From DASWJZ01 sp038211615 (GTDB taxonomy: Bacteria; Pseudomonadota; Alphaproteobacteria; Rhizobiales; Afifellaceae): 64,000 bases of DNA. The position numbers and the translations under genes were made by a program. Below the pieces are notes generated by a model. That model was not told where the DNA came from, did no database searches, and worked only from the letters and a program-made list of their open reading frames with translations. Below, piece after piece: positions 39,955-50,417 of the stretch (position 1 is the first letter of the stretch; each line of letters opens with the position of its first letter). The stretch is taken from NCBI GenBank assembly GCA_038211615.1, contig JBBQVL010000008.1, positions 24,240-88,239 on the forward strand, given 5' to 3'.

Positions 39955-40812
39955 TCAGACCTTCTCGGCGACGTCGTGGAACGCCGCGCGGAGCTCGGCG
40001 GCGATGCTGCCGGGATGGCCGTTCGCCACCGTTGCGCCATCGATGCGGACGACCGGGATCACGATGGTGCTTGCGGCCGTAATGAACGCCTCGCGCGCCG
40101 CCTGCGCCTCGGCCACCGTGAATTTCCGCGCCTCGACCTTGAGCCCCTGGCGGCGGGCGACCTCCGTCAGCGTAACCCGCGTGATGCCCGGCAGGATGTC
40201 GGTGCCGTTCGGACGGGTGACGAGCACGCCCTCCTTCGTCACGATCCAGGCCGTCGTCGACGATCCCTCGGTCACGTAGCCATCGCGATCGACGAACCAG
40301 GCTTCGCGCGCGCCGGCCTCCTTCGCCTTCTGCTTGGCCATGGCATTCGGCAGCAGGCCGACCGACTTGATGTCGACGCGCGCCCAGCGGTTGTCTGGGA
40401 GCGTGATGACGGAAACCCCTTCCGCGGCCATCGCATCGCCCTTCGCCCGCGCGATGCTCTTCGCGGTCACCACGAGCGCCGGCGGCGTGTCGGCGACGGG
40501 GAAAGCGTGGTCACGGCGGGCCACGCCCCGGGTAACCTGCAGGTAGACGATGCCGTCGCGCACCCGGTTGCGGCGCACCACTTCATGCAGCACCACCGCC
40601 AAGGCGACGCGCGTCACGGGCATGCGGATCGAAAGCTCGCCGAGCGACCGCTCCAGCCGGTCGAGATGCCGCGTCTGGTCGACGATCGTGCCGTCCCATA
40701 TCTCGCAGACCTCGTAGACCCCGTCGGCAAACTGGTAGCCGCGGTCCTCGATGTGGACCGAAGCGTCGCGGTGCGGCAGGTAGCGGCCGTTCACATAGGC
40801 GATGCGGGACAT
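39955..40812 (-). CDS. dat: D-amino-acid aminotransferase (class IV)
   Basis: 285-residue fold-type IV PLP enzyme that exchanges amino groups between D-amino acids and 2-oxo acids, supplying D-Ala or D-Glu. Landmarks are YVNGRYLPHRDASVHIEDRGYQFADG at the start, LQVTRGVA, the PLP-Lys region LLPNAMAKQKA and VTEGSSTTAW near the cofactor phosphate. The family also includes branched-chain aminotransferase and 4-amino-4-deoxychorismate lyase. D-aminotransferase fits best by length and motifs. It lies between ntrX and hfq on the minus strand. Confidence 0.88.
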   Translation of the reverse strand: MSRIAYVNGRYLPHRDASVHIEDRGYQFADGVYEVCEIWDGTIVDQTRHLDRLERSLGELSIRMPVTRVALAVVLHEVVRRNRVRDGIVYLQVTRGVARRDHAFPVADTPPALVVTAKSIARAKGDAMAAEGVSVITLPDNRWARVDIKSVGLLPNAMAKQKAKEAGAREAWFVDRDGYVTEGSSTTAWIVTKEGVLVTRPNGTDILPGITRVTLTEVARRQGLKVEARKFTVAEAQAAREAFITAASTIVIPVVRIDGATVANGHPGSIAAELRAAFHDVAEKV

Positions 40813-40820
40813 GGCCGCGC

Positions 40821-42182
40821 CTATACGCCCAGGCTCTTCAGCTTGCGATGCAGCGCCGAACGCTCCATTCCGACGAACTCGGCGGTGCGCGAGATGTTGC
40901 CGCTGAAGCGATTGATCTGCGCCGTCAGATATTCGCGCTCGAAAACCTCGCGCGCTTCGCGGAGCGGCAGCGACATGATGTGCGCGCCACCCTGCGCCGG
41001 GGTCGAGGGCAGGATCTCGCCGATCTCCTTCGGCAGCATGTCGGCGGAGATTACAGCTTCCGGATCGCCCTGCGTCAGGATCATCAGCCGCTCGACGTTG
41101 TTGCGGAGCTGGCGGAGATTCCCCGGCCAGTCGTGCGCCTGCAGCACCGCCATTGCGTCGTCGCCGATCTTGCGCGGCGGCAGGCCGGTCGAGCTGGTGA
41201 GCTGGCCCATGAAATACGAAACGAGTTGCGGCACGTCCTCGCGCCGCTCGGCGAGCGAAGGAATGCGGAGCGGCACGACGCTCAGCCGATGGAAGAGGTC
41301 TTCCCGGAAGCGGCCCTCCTGGATGGCCGCCTCAAGATCCCGCGCGGTCGATGACAGGACCCGCACGTCGACCTTCACCTTGGCCGCGCCCCCTACCCGC
41401 TCGAACGTCTGCTCGACCAGCACGCGAAGAATCTTGTTCTGCGTCTCGCGCGGCATGTCGGCGATTTCGTCGAGATAGAGCGTGCCGCCGTGCGCCTCCT
41501 CGAGTGCGCCGACGCGCCGTGCCGTGCCGTTACGCGGCTCGGTGCCGAAGAGCTCCGCCTCCATGCGGTCGGGAACGATCGCCGCGGCGTTCAGCACGAT
41601 GAAGGGGCCGTTGGCCCGCTGCGAGCGGGCGTGGATGGTGCGCGCCACCTGCTCCTTGCCGGAGCCCGACGGCCCGAAGATCATGACGCGGCTGTTGGTG
41701 GGAGCCACGCGTTCGATCGTCTGCCGGAGGTGGTTCATGACTCCGGAGGCGCCGATCAGCTCTTCGGAATCGCCCGCCCGGTGCTTCAGCTCCGCTATTT
41801 CGCGCCGCATCCTCGACGCTTCGAGCGCGCGCTCCGCCACCAGCACGAGGCGGTCGGCCTTGAACGGCTTCTCGATATAATCATAGGCGCCGCGCTTGAT
41901 GGCCGACACGGCGGTCTCGACGTTGCCGTGCCCGGAGATGATGACGACCGGCAGGTCGGGATGCTGCGCATGCACCTCGTCGAGCAGCGACAGCCCGTCG
42001 AGCTTGCTGCCCTGCAGCCAGATGTCGAGAAAGAGAAGGCTCGGCCGGCGCGTGCCGATCGACGCCAGCGCGCTATCGCTGTCGCTCGCCGTGCGCGCGG
42101 AATGGCCCTCGTCCTCGAGGATTCCCGCCACGATCTCCCGAATGTCCGCCTCGTCGTCGACAACGAGAATGTCCGCCGCCAT
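40821..42182 (-). CDS. ntrX: Nitrogen response regulator NtrX
   Basis: 453-residue NtrC-family regulator. The receiver domain (DILVVDDEADIRE, with phosphoacceptor Asp in LLFLDIWLQG) precedes an AAA+ domain with GPSGSGKEQVART (Walker A) and GGTLYLDEIADMP (Walker B). The C-terminus has a Fis-type HTH (ISRTAEFVGMERSALHRKLK). The loop where sigma-54 activators carry GAFTGA reads EPRNGTARRVGALEEA, so GAFTGA is missing. Direct sigma-54 activation is therefore unlikely, as reported for other alphaproteobacterial NtrX. Its partner is NtrY. Functions in the group include nitrogen use, envelope and redox control. Confidence 0.96.
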   Translation of the reverse strand: MAADILVVDDEADIREIVAGILEDEGHSARTASDSDSALASIGTRRPSLLFLDIWLQGSKLDGLSLLDEVHAQHPDLPVVIISGHGNVETAVSAIKRGAYDYIEKPFKADRLVLVAERALEASRMRREIAELKHRAGDSEELIGASGVMNHLRQTIERVAPTNSRVMIFGPSGSGKEQVARTIHARSQRANGPFIVLNAAAIVPDRMEAELFGTEPRNGTARRVGALEEAHGGTLYLDEIADMPRETQNKILRVLVEQTFERVGGAAKVKVDVRVLSSTARDLEAAIQEGRFREDLFHRLSVVPLRIPSLAERREDVPQLVSYFMGQLTSSTGLPPRKIGDDAMAVLQAHDWPGNLRQLRNNVERLMILTQGDPEAVISADMLPKEIGEILPSTPAQGGAHIMSLPLREAREVFEREYLTAQINRFSGNISRTAEFVGMERSALHRKLKSLGV

Positions 42183-42204
42183 GGTTGCTCTCCCTGGTCG
42201 CTCG

Positions 42205-44472
42205 TCAGCTCGCCGCGACCGCGGCGGCGACGATTGGTTGTTCCGATTGCTTTTCGTGCGGGAAGGTCAGCCGCACCAGCGCGCCCCTGCCCCCCTGGGC
42301 GACCGCGCGCGCGTCGAGCAGCGCGATCGATCCGCCATGCTCCTCCATGATCTTCCGCACGATGGCGAGGCCGAGGCCGGTGCCTTTCTCGCGGGTGGTC
42401 ATGTAAGGCTCGAGCAGGCGCTCGCGGTCTTCCGACGGCAATCCCTTGCCGTTGTCCTCGACCTCGATGATCGCCGCATCGGGTTCCGCGCGGACCCCGA
42501 CCGAGATGATGCCGAGTTCGCCCTCGACCCGGCCGACCGCCTCAATCGATTCGGTGGCGTTCTTCACGACATTGGTGAGCGCCTGCGTGACCAGCCGGTG
42601 ATCGATGCGCGCCAGCACCGGTGCGTCGGGAAGATCCAGCCGGAATCGGATGTTCGGCTGGCTGACTTCCTGCAGGAAGACCGCCTCGCGCACGACCGCG
42701 TTCAGGTCGCGGTTCTCCATGATCGGCTTCGGCATCCGGGCGAAGCCGGAGAACTCGTCCACCATCCGGCGGATGTCGTCGACCTGCCGGACGATCGTCT
42801 CCGTGCACTGGTCGAACACCGCACGGTCCTCCTGCCCGACGCGCGGAGCGAAGCGGCGCTTCAGGCGCTCCGCCGAAAGCTGGATCGGGGTGAGCGGGTT
42901 CTTGATCTCGTGTGCGATGCGGCGGGCGACGTCGGCCCAGGCCGAACGCCGCTCGGCGGCCATCAGCTCGGTGATATCGTCGAGCGTCACGACCAGTCCC
43001 TCGATCCTGCCCTCGGCCCGTTCCTGGGTAACCTGGACGTTGAAGGTTCGCATCTCACCGCCGCGCATCAACTGGACCTGCCCGCGCGCTGGTCCGCGAC
43101 CGCGCTGGCGCGCTTCCGTCACGACTGCGGCGAGCGCCGGAATCGCCGCGTCGAGCGGCCGCCCGATGAGGTTCTCCTCGTCGACCCCCAACGCGTCGAG
43201 CGCGAAGCGGTTCACAAGGTTCACGTGTCCGTCGCCATCGAGACCAATGACGCCTGCCGAGACGCCCGACAGCACCGCCTCGGTGAAGCGGCGGCGCTGG
43301 TCGATCTTCTCGTTGGCGGAGAGCAGCTGGTCGCGCTGCGACTTCACCTGGCTCACCATGGTGTTGAAGGTGGTGGCGAGCAGGCTCATGTCGCCCGTCG
43401 AGCCGCGGGTCGGAACGTGGACGTCGAGGTTGCCGGTGGAGATTTCCAGCGCCGCGCCGATCAGGCGGCGGATGGGCGAGACAATCCCCCGGGCGAAGCC
43501 GAGGCCGATCCAGATGGCGGAGAGAAGCACGACGAGCGCCACGCCGGCGAAGACAATTCCGAACGCGACCTGGACGCCGAATCTGTTCGCCTGGAGCTGC
43601 TCGTATTCCGCGGCGTTCTCTTCCGTGAGTTGCAGGTTGCGCGTGACGCGCGGATCGATCGGGCGCGCCAGGTAGAGATAGACATTGTCGAAGCCGGTGA
43701 GCTTGATCACCCCTCCGACGAGGTTCGTCGTTCCGGGCGCAATCAGCGCCGGCTGGCCGGTGTTGAGGCTGTCGAATATCTCCGACGGCGCCGGCGGCGC
43801 ATCGACCGGGCTGGCGGTGTCCCCCTGCAGGATCACGCTGCGGTCGCGGCGGATGAGCTGCACCGTCGAGAGCCCGCGGAGCTTCGCCTGGTTAGTGAGA
43901 TAGGACGCGATGGCCGAGGAATTCGTGTCGATGTTGGGCGTGACGCGGTTGAATTCCCCGGCGATCGCCAGAAGGTCGAGCCCGAGCATGCGGCTGTGTT
44001 CGTTGACATAGGCCTGCGCGACGGCGCGCGACGTGTCGATGATCGCCTCGGTGCGCACCGAGAACCAGCGGTCGAGGCCCTTGTTCAGCGTGACGGAGGC
44101 GATCACCACCATGAGGATCGCCGGCAGCGCCGCGATAAACGAGAAAAGAAGCACAATCCGGATGTGCAGCCGCGCCGCGGCGCGGCCGCGCCGCCGCGCT
44201 ATCCAGAGGCCCGTCGCCTCGTAGGCGACGATCGCGACCAGAAGCAGCACGACAAGCCCGTTCACAACGCCGGCCCCGCGCACCACGAAGGGAGACGGCT
44301 CGATGCTGGTCTGGCCTGTCAGGATCAGAAACGAACCGACCGAGGTGATCAGCGCGGTCAGCACCACGACGAGGCCGATGGAGCGCGAAATCCGCCGTCC
44401 GCTGACGATCGACGGATCCGGCGACCCTGTGTGCGGCGGGGTGGCGGCGGCAATCGTCATGGAATTTGGCAT
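42205..44472 (-). CDS. ntrY: Membrane sensor kinase NtrY
   Basis: Histidine kinase partner of NtrX; about 755 residues from ATG 44472, chosen over a TTG at 44529 and another ATG at 44460, none having an ideal ribosome site. Transmembrane helices are SIGLVVVLTALITSVGSFLI, VVNGLVVLLLVAIVAYEA, IVLLFSFIAALPAILMVV and VAFGIVFAGVALVVLLSAI. A large periplasmic part lies before the fourth helix. A HAMP domain, a PAS domain (AVLSGVSAGVIGLDGDG), the HisKA box ARRIAHEIKNPLTPIQ with the phospho-His, and the HATPase box (DNGKGLP, GTGLGLAIV) follow. It ends 22 bp before ntrX. Confidence 0.95.
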   Translation of the reverse strand: MPNSMTIAAATPPHTGSPDPSIVSGRRISRSIGLVVVLTALITSVGSFLILTGQTSIEPSPFVVRGAGVVNGLVVLLLVAIVAYEATGLWIARRRGRAAARLHIRIVLLFSFIAALPAILMVVIASVTLNKGLDRWFSVRTEAIIDTSRAVAQAYVNEHSRMLGLDLLAIAGEFNRVTPNIDTNSSAIASYLTNQAKLRGLSTVQLIRRDRSVILQGDTASPVDAPPAPSEIFDSLNTGQPALIAPGTTNLVGGVIKLTGFDNVYLYLARPIDPRVTRNLQLTEENAAEYEQLQANRFGVQVAFGIVFAGVALVVLLSAIWIGLGFARGIVSPIRRLIGAALEISTGNLDVHVPTRGSTGDMSLLATTFNTMVSQVKSQRDQLLSANEKIDQRRRFTEAVLSGVSAGVIGLDGDGHVNLVNRFALDALGVDEENLIGRPLDAAIPALAAVVTEARQRGRGPARGQVQLMRGGEMRTFNVQVTQERAEGRIEGLVVTLDDITELMAAERRSAWADVARRIAHEIKNPLTPIQLSAERLKRRFAPRVGQEDRAVFDQCTETIVRQVDDIRRMVDEFSGFARMPKPIMENRDLNAVVREAVFLQEVSQPNIRFRLDLPDAPVLARIDHRLVTQALTNVVKNATESIEAVGRVEGELGIISVGVRAEPDAAIIEVEDNGKGLPSEDRERLLEPYMTTREKGTGLGLAIVRKIMEEHGGSIALLDARAVAQGGRGALVRLTFPHEKQSEQPIVAAAVAAS

Positions 44473-44575
44473 CTGCTCCGGATTGGACCGCATCGGGGGA
44501 CGGTGCGCCCGAGCAACAGGCGTGACCAATTTGTCACTATTAAGACAAGGTATCGCCAGACAGTCAAACGTCCCG

Positions 44576-46011
<1,436 letters not shown>

Positions 46012-46015
<4 letters not shown>

Positions 46016-47139
46016 TTCGGGATCTCGACATTCTCATCGGGGACGCCGTCGACGTGGGCCGGCATCAGGATGCGGAACGCCGTGCGGCGCGGCTGCGACT
46101 CGCATTCGATGACGCCGCCATGGTCACCGATGATCTTGGCGACCAGCGCCAGGCCGAGCCCGGTGCCGTTGGTCTTCGAGGTCACGAACGGATCGAACAG
46201 GTACGGGACCATGTCCTCCGGCACGCCCGGGCCGTTGTCGATGACGGAAAACTCCAGCGGCAGGCTCACGCGGCTGCGGCTGCCGGGCATCGACAGGCGA
46301 ATGCCGGGCCGATAAGCGGTGCGGAACACGATTTCAGGATCCTTCGTGTTTTCAAGGGCTTCTGCGGCGTTCTTGACAAGATTCAGGAATATCTGGATGA
46401 GCTGGTCGCGGTTGGCGTGCACCGCCGGCAGCGAAGGATCGTATTCCTCCAGGATGCGAATGTTCCGCGCGAAGCCGTTGCGGGCGATCACCTTCACCCG
46501 CTCGAGGATCGAGTGGATGTTGACGGCCTGGCGGTCCGTCGGGCGCTCGTCGGCGAAGACCTCCATGCGGTCCACCAGCCCGACGATGCGGTCCGCCTCG
46601 TCGCAGATGAGACGGGTCAGCGCCCGGTCGTTCTCGTCGGCGTCAGTCTCGAGAAGCTGCGCCGCACCGCGAATGCCCGACAGCGGGTTCTTGATCTCGT
46701 GCGCCAGCATCGAGGCGAGTCCCGTCACGGTGCGCGCCGCGCCGCGATGCGTAAGCTGACGGTCGATCTTCTCGGTGACCGAGCGCGGCAACAGCATGAG
46801 TGCGACGTGCCCTGCCCGCTCCGCGACCGGCGAGGCGTAGATGTCGACGATCCGCTCCAGCCCGAGGCGCGGCGAGCTGATGTCGACGCGGTACTCGGTG
46901 ACCGGGCCGCCGGTCTCCCGCACCTGGTCGATGAGGCTGAAGATCGGGCTGCCGAAGGGAACGAAGTGGCTGAGGTCGTAGCGGGCAAGAACGGTCTTGG
47001 AGTTCTGGAAGAATATCTCGGCCGCCTGGTTGGCGCCGGCGAAGCGGCCCTGCGGCCCGATCATCACGATCGGGTGCGGCAGTGCGTTCAGGACTGCGTT
47101 GGCGACACCGGCGAACGGCGACTGCACGGACATGTTCAT
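46012..47139 (-). CDS. ntrB: Nitrogen sensor kinase NtrB (NR-II)
   Basis: Cytoplasmic kinase/phosphatase for NtrC, governed by PII. 375 residues from ATG 47139, whose ATGA overlaps the dusB stop (Met3 is an alternative). A PAS domain (ALPHPIVMIGPQGRFAGAN) is followed by the H-box LAHEIKNPLSGIRGAAQLL and the ATPase box with NLVKNAAEAL, DNGPGVP and GTGLGLALVAKI. It is in the classical order dusB-ntrB-ntrC, with overlapping genes throughout. Confidence 0.97.
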
Positions 47140-48149
47140 GCCGCGGCCGCTTCGGGGGCGGCTGCAAATGCGGAAACGACGAGCTGCCGGACGGCGCGCG
47201 GATCGTCGCTCTGCAAGAGCGCGCCGCGCAGCGGCGCCGGGACCGCGCGTCCCAGCCGGTCGAGATACCAGCCAAGATGCTTGCGGGCGATCCGCAGGCC
47301 CTTGGCCGTCCCGTAATGCGCGAGGATCATCTCGTAGTGCTCGAGGACGAGATCGCAGAGCACCGCGCCCGCAGGAGTTTCCGCCGGCGCGATGCCGGCA
47401 AGCAGCGCGGCGGTCTCCCCGACTATCCAGGGCTGGCCGTAAGCGCCGCGGCCGATCATCACCGCATCCGCTCCGGAGGCGGCGAGCATCGCGGGGGCAT
47501 CCGTCGATTTCAGGAGATCGCCGTTCGCGACGAGCGGCACGGAGACGCTTTCCCTGACCGCCTGGATGGCATGCCAGTCGGCGGCTCCGTTGTAGAACTG
47601 GCAGCGCGTGCGGCCGTGGACTGTGATGAGCGCAACACCGGCGCCTTCCGCGCGGCGCGCGATGTCGGCGGCGTTGAGGCTGGCATGATCCCACCCGAGA
47701 CGCATCTTCAGGGTGACCGGAACGGATGCGGCTTCGACTGCGGCCTCGACGATGCGGATGGCGAGGTCCGCCTCGCGCATCAGCGCCGAGCCGGCATATC
47801 CGTTGACGACCTTCTTCGCCGGACAGCCCATGTTGATGTCGACGATATGCGCGCCGGCCGCCTCCGCGACCCGCACGCCGTCGCGTATCGCTTCGGGATC
47901 GCGCCCGGCGATCTGGACGACATGGATGCCGAGCCCCTCGCCTTCGATCCGGAGCCGCGACTCCTCGGTCTTGAGGAGCGCCGGGTCGCAGGCGACCATC
48001 TCGGACACGACCAGGCTGGCGCCGTAGCGATGCCCGAGTCGGCGGAACGGCAGATCGGTAACGCCGGACATCGGAGCGAGGAAGGCGCGGCCTGGTACCG
48101 CCACTTTCCCAACCCTAAGCGCGCCAGAAGTCCGGATTGGAGTGCTCAA
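47136..48149 (-). CDS. dusB: tRNA-dihydrouridine synthase DusB (NifR3)
   Basis: FMN-dependent enzyme that reduces uridine in the tRNA D-loop. 337 residues from TTG 48149. Landmarks are FLAPMSGVTDLPFRRL, DINMGCPAKKVVNGYAGSALM with the catalytic Cys, VTLKMRLGWDH, TVHGRTRCQFYNG and ANGDLL. In rhizobia this gene was first named nifR3 and always heads the ntrBC operon. It is divergent from ispDF. Confidence 0.96.
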   Translation of the reverse strand: MSTPIRTSGALRVGKVAVPGRAFLAPMSGVTDLPFRRLGHRYGASLVVSEMVACDPALLKTEESRLRIEGEGLGIHVVQIAGRDPEAIRDGVRVAEAAGAHIVDINMGCPAKKVVNGYAGSALMREADLAIRIVEAAVEAASVPVTLKMRLGWDHASLNAADIARRAEGAGVALITVHGRTRCQFYNGAADWHAIQAVRESVSVPLVANGDLLKSTDAPAMLAASGADAVMIGRGAYGQPWIVGETAALLAGIAPAETPAGAVLCDLVLEHYEMILAHYGTAKGLRIARKHLGWYLDRLGRAVPAPLRGALLQSDDPRAVRQLVVSAFAAAPEAAAA

Positions 48150-48260
48150 AAATTCATCACCGGTGAAACTGCCCGCAGAATAGCCAAATGCGGTGAGGGT
48201 GCAAGGGGCGACGGCTGCAGAGCTGCTGTGTTATGAGCGCGCACCAGCCTGCGGGAACAC

Positions 48261-49454
48261 ATGCCGAAATCATCAACAGCGCACAATGGGACGGTTGCGG
48301 CGCTCGTCGTGGCGGCCGGCCGTGGCACGCGCTCCGGACTTGAATTGCCCAAGCAATACGCGGAGCTTGGCGGCAAGACCGTTTTGCGGCGCACCATCGA
48401 GGCGCTGCAAGCGCATGAGGGCGTCAGCGACATCGTCGTCGTCATCGGCGAAGGCGACGGCGGTCTTTATGAGGAGGCCGTGCGTGGCTTGCCGGGACTG
48501 CTTCCTCCGGTCACCGGCGGCGCCGCCCGTCAGCAATCCGTCCGGAACGGCCTCGAAGCGCTCGCCGCCCGCGCGCCCGGCATCGTGCTCGTGCACGACG
48601 CGGCGCGACCGTTCGTGAACCGCGAAACCATCGGCCGGGTGATCGAGGCCTGCGACGACACGCACGGCGCGATTCCCGTGCTCGCCGTCACCGAGACGGT
48701 GAAGCGGATCGAGGCGGGCGCCGTCGGCGCCACGGTTCCCCGCGAGGCGCTCGCCACGGCGCAGACGCCGCAGGGCTTTCCGTTCGGGCCGCTGCTTGTC
48801 GCGCATCGCAAGGCGGCGGAGGCGGGCCGCAATGACCTCACCGACGACGAAGCGGTTGCGGCGCTTGCCGGCCTTGCGGTGCGCGCCGTCGAAGGGCATC
48901 GCGGCAACATGAAGCTCACCAACCCGGCGGACTTTTCCGCCGCAGAAGGCATGCTCGCGATGGCGATGGAGACACGCACCGGACAGGGATTCGACGTGCA
49001 CGCCTACGGGCCTGGCGATTCCGTCTGGCTGTGCGGCGTGCGCATTCCGCACGATCACGGGCTCGTTGGCCATTCGGATGCGGATGTCGGGCTGCACGCC
49101 CTGACCGACGCGCTGCTCGGCACGATTGGCGATGGCGACATCGGCGAGCACTTTCCCCCCTCCGATCCGAAGTGGAGGGGCGCCTCCTCCGATCGCTTCC
49201 TCGCCGATGCGGTCCGACGCGTGGCGGAGAAGCGCGGAAGAATCGTCAATCTCGATGTGACGCTGGTCTGCGAGCGGCCAAAGATCTCTCCGCATCGCGA
49301 CGCGATGCGCGCCCGGATCGCCGCCATCGCCGGGATCGACGCGGGACGCGTCGGGGTGAAGGCAACCACCAGCGAGCAGATGGGCTTCACCGGGCGCGGC
49401 GAAGGAATCGTGGCTTTCGCCATCGCGACCGTCGCGCTCCCCGCCGACGCATGA
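48261..49454 (+). CDS. ispDF: Bifunctional MEP cytidylyltransferase / ME-cPP synthase IspDF
   Basis: Two steps of the MEP isoprenoid pathway in one protein of 397 residues. The IspD half (about 1-225) has ALVVAAGRGTRSG and the CTP-binding KTVLRRTIE and DAARPF segments. The IspF half (about 235-397) has TGQGFDVHAYGPGD with metal ligands Asp and His, HSDADVGLHALTDALLG and EQMGFTGRGEGI. Fusions of this kind are common in alphaproteobacteria. The stop overlaps the next start. Confidence 0.97.
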   Translation: MPKSSTAHNGTVAALVVAAGRGTRSGLELPKQYAELGGKTVLRRTIEALQAHEGVSDIVVVIGEGDGGLYEEAVRGLPGLLPPVTGGAARQQSVRNGLEALAARAPGIVLVHDAARPFVNRETIGRVIEACDDTHGAIPVLAVTETVKRIEAGAVGATVPREALATAQTPQGFPFGPLLVAHRKAAEAGRNDLTDDEAVAALAGLAVRAVEGHRGNMKLTNPADFSAAEGMLAMAMETRTGQGFDVHAYGPGDSVWLCGVRIPHDHGLVGHSDADVGLHALTDALLGTIGDGDIGEHFPPSDPKWRGASSDRFLADAVRRVAEKRGRIVNLDVTLVCERPKISPHRDAMRARIAAIAGIDAGRVGVKATTSEQMGFTGRGEGIVAFAIATVALPADA

Positions 49455-49945
49455 GCCACGATTTCGATGCGCTGGTCGGCGAAGCGGCCGAACTGCTGGC
49501 GGCCTGCCGCGAAAAGCATCTGAAGCTCGCCACGGCGGAATCCTGCACCGGCGGGCTGATTGCCGCGATCCTGACGGAAGTCGCGGGCTCATCGGATGTC
49601 TTCGAGCGGGGCTTCGTCACCTACTCGAACGAGGCGAAGACCGAGATGCTGGGCGTTCCGGCCGATCTCATCGCCAGCCATGGCGCGGTCAGCGAAGCGG
49701 TCGCGCGCGCGATGGCCCTGGGCGCGCTACGGCATTCGCGCGCTAATATCGCCGTGTCCGTGACGGGGGTCGCCGGCCCCGGCGGAGGAACTGCCGGGAA
49801 GCCGGTAGGGCTCGTGCATCTTGGCGTCGCACGAGGGGAAACGGTCACGCATCAGGAGATACGGCTCGGAGACACTGGCCGCCGGGCGATCCGATTGGCC
49901 ACGGTCGCCGAGGCATTCAGATTGGTCCGCGCTCGTCTAGGCTGA
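49451..49945 (+). CDS. pncC: CinA C-terminal-type nicotinamide-nucleotide amidohydrolase
   Basis: 164 residues from ATG 49451, overlapping the ispDF stop. It is a single-domain CinA-C/PncC: KLATAESCTGGLIAAILTEVAGSSDVF, YSNEAKTEMLGV, and SVTGVAGPGGGTAGKPVGLVHLG. It deamidates NMN to nicotinate mononucleotide. The N-terminal molybdopterin-like domain of full CinA is absent. It overlaps the end of the convergent ratA-like gene by 9 bp. Confidence 0.95.
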   Translation: MSHDFDALVGEAAELLAACREKHLKLATAESCTGGLIAAILTEVAGSSDVFERGFVTYSNEAKTEMLGVPADLIASHGAVSEAVARAMALGALRHSRANIAVSVTGVAGPGGGTAGKPVGLVHLGVARGETVTHQEIRLGDTGRRAIRLATVAEAFRLVRARLG

Positions 49946-50407
49946 CCCGGCCGTCCCGCGCTTCCCATAAATCTGGTCGGCGCGTTTCTCGAAGGCTCCG
50001 GCGAAGGCGCGGAAGACGCGATCGAAGACTGCGCCCATCAGCAGCGCCAGGGCGCGGCTGCGGAACTCGTAGCGGATGGCGAAGCTGATCTCCGCGCCGC
50101 CATCGGAAAGCGCGCGGAAGGTCCAGCTGTTGTCCATCGAGCGGAACGGCCCGTCGAGATAGTCGGCGCGGATGGTCAGCGCGCTCCGATCGATCACGAC
50201 CTTAGAAGTGAAGGTCTCGCGCACCATCCGGTAGCCGATCGCCATGTCGGCGACCAGGATCTCGCGATCCCCTTCCGCGCGGCGGCCGCGCACCGTGAGG
50301 CGCTCGCAGAACGGCACAAACTCCGGATACCGTTCCACGTCGGCGACCAGCCGGAACATGTCCTCGGCCGAATGCGCCACCCGGCGCTGCGTCCGGAACT
50401 CCGGCAT
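49937..50407 (-). CDS. RatA/COQ10-type START-domain protein
   Basis: 156 residues from ATG 50407; the longer upstream frame overlaps lipA. The segments FRTQRRVAHSAEDMFRLVADVERYPEFVPFCE (only the central DVERYPEFVPFC is the hallmark) and DSWTFRALSDG-like NSWTFRALSDGG are typical of the polyketide-cyclase/COQ10 family. Members bind ubiquinone and help its respiratory use; the E. coli relative RatA was first reported as a ribosome-assembly toxin. It lies 10 bp after lipA on the same strand. Confidence 0.9.
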   Translation of the reverse strand: MPEFRTQRRVAHSAEDMFRLVADVERYPEFVPFCERLTVRGRRAEGDREILVADMAIGYRMVRETFTSKVVIDRSALTIRADYLDGPFRSMDNSWTFRALSDGGAEISFAIRYEFRSRALALLMGAVFDRVFRAFAGAFEKRADQIYGKRGTAGSA

Positions 50408-50417
50408 CGCGCGCCGG

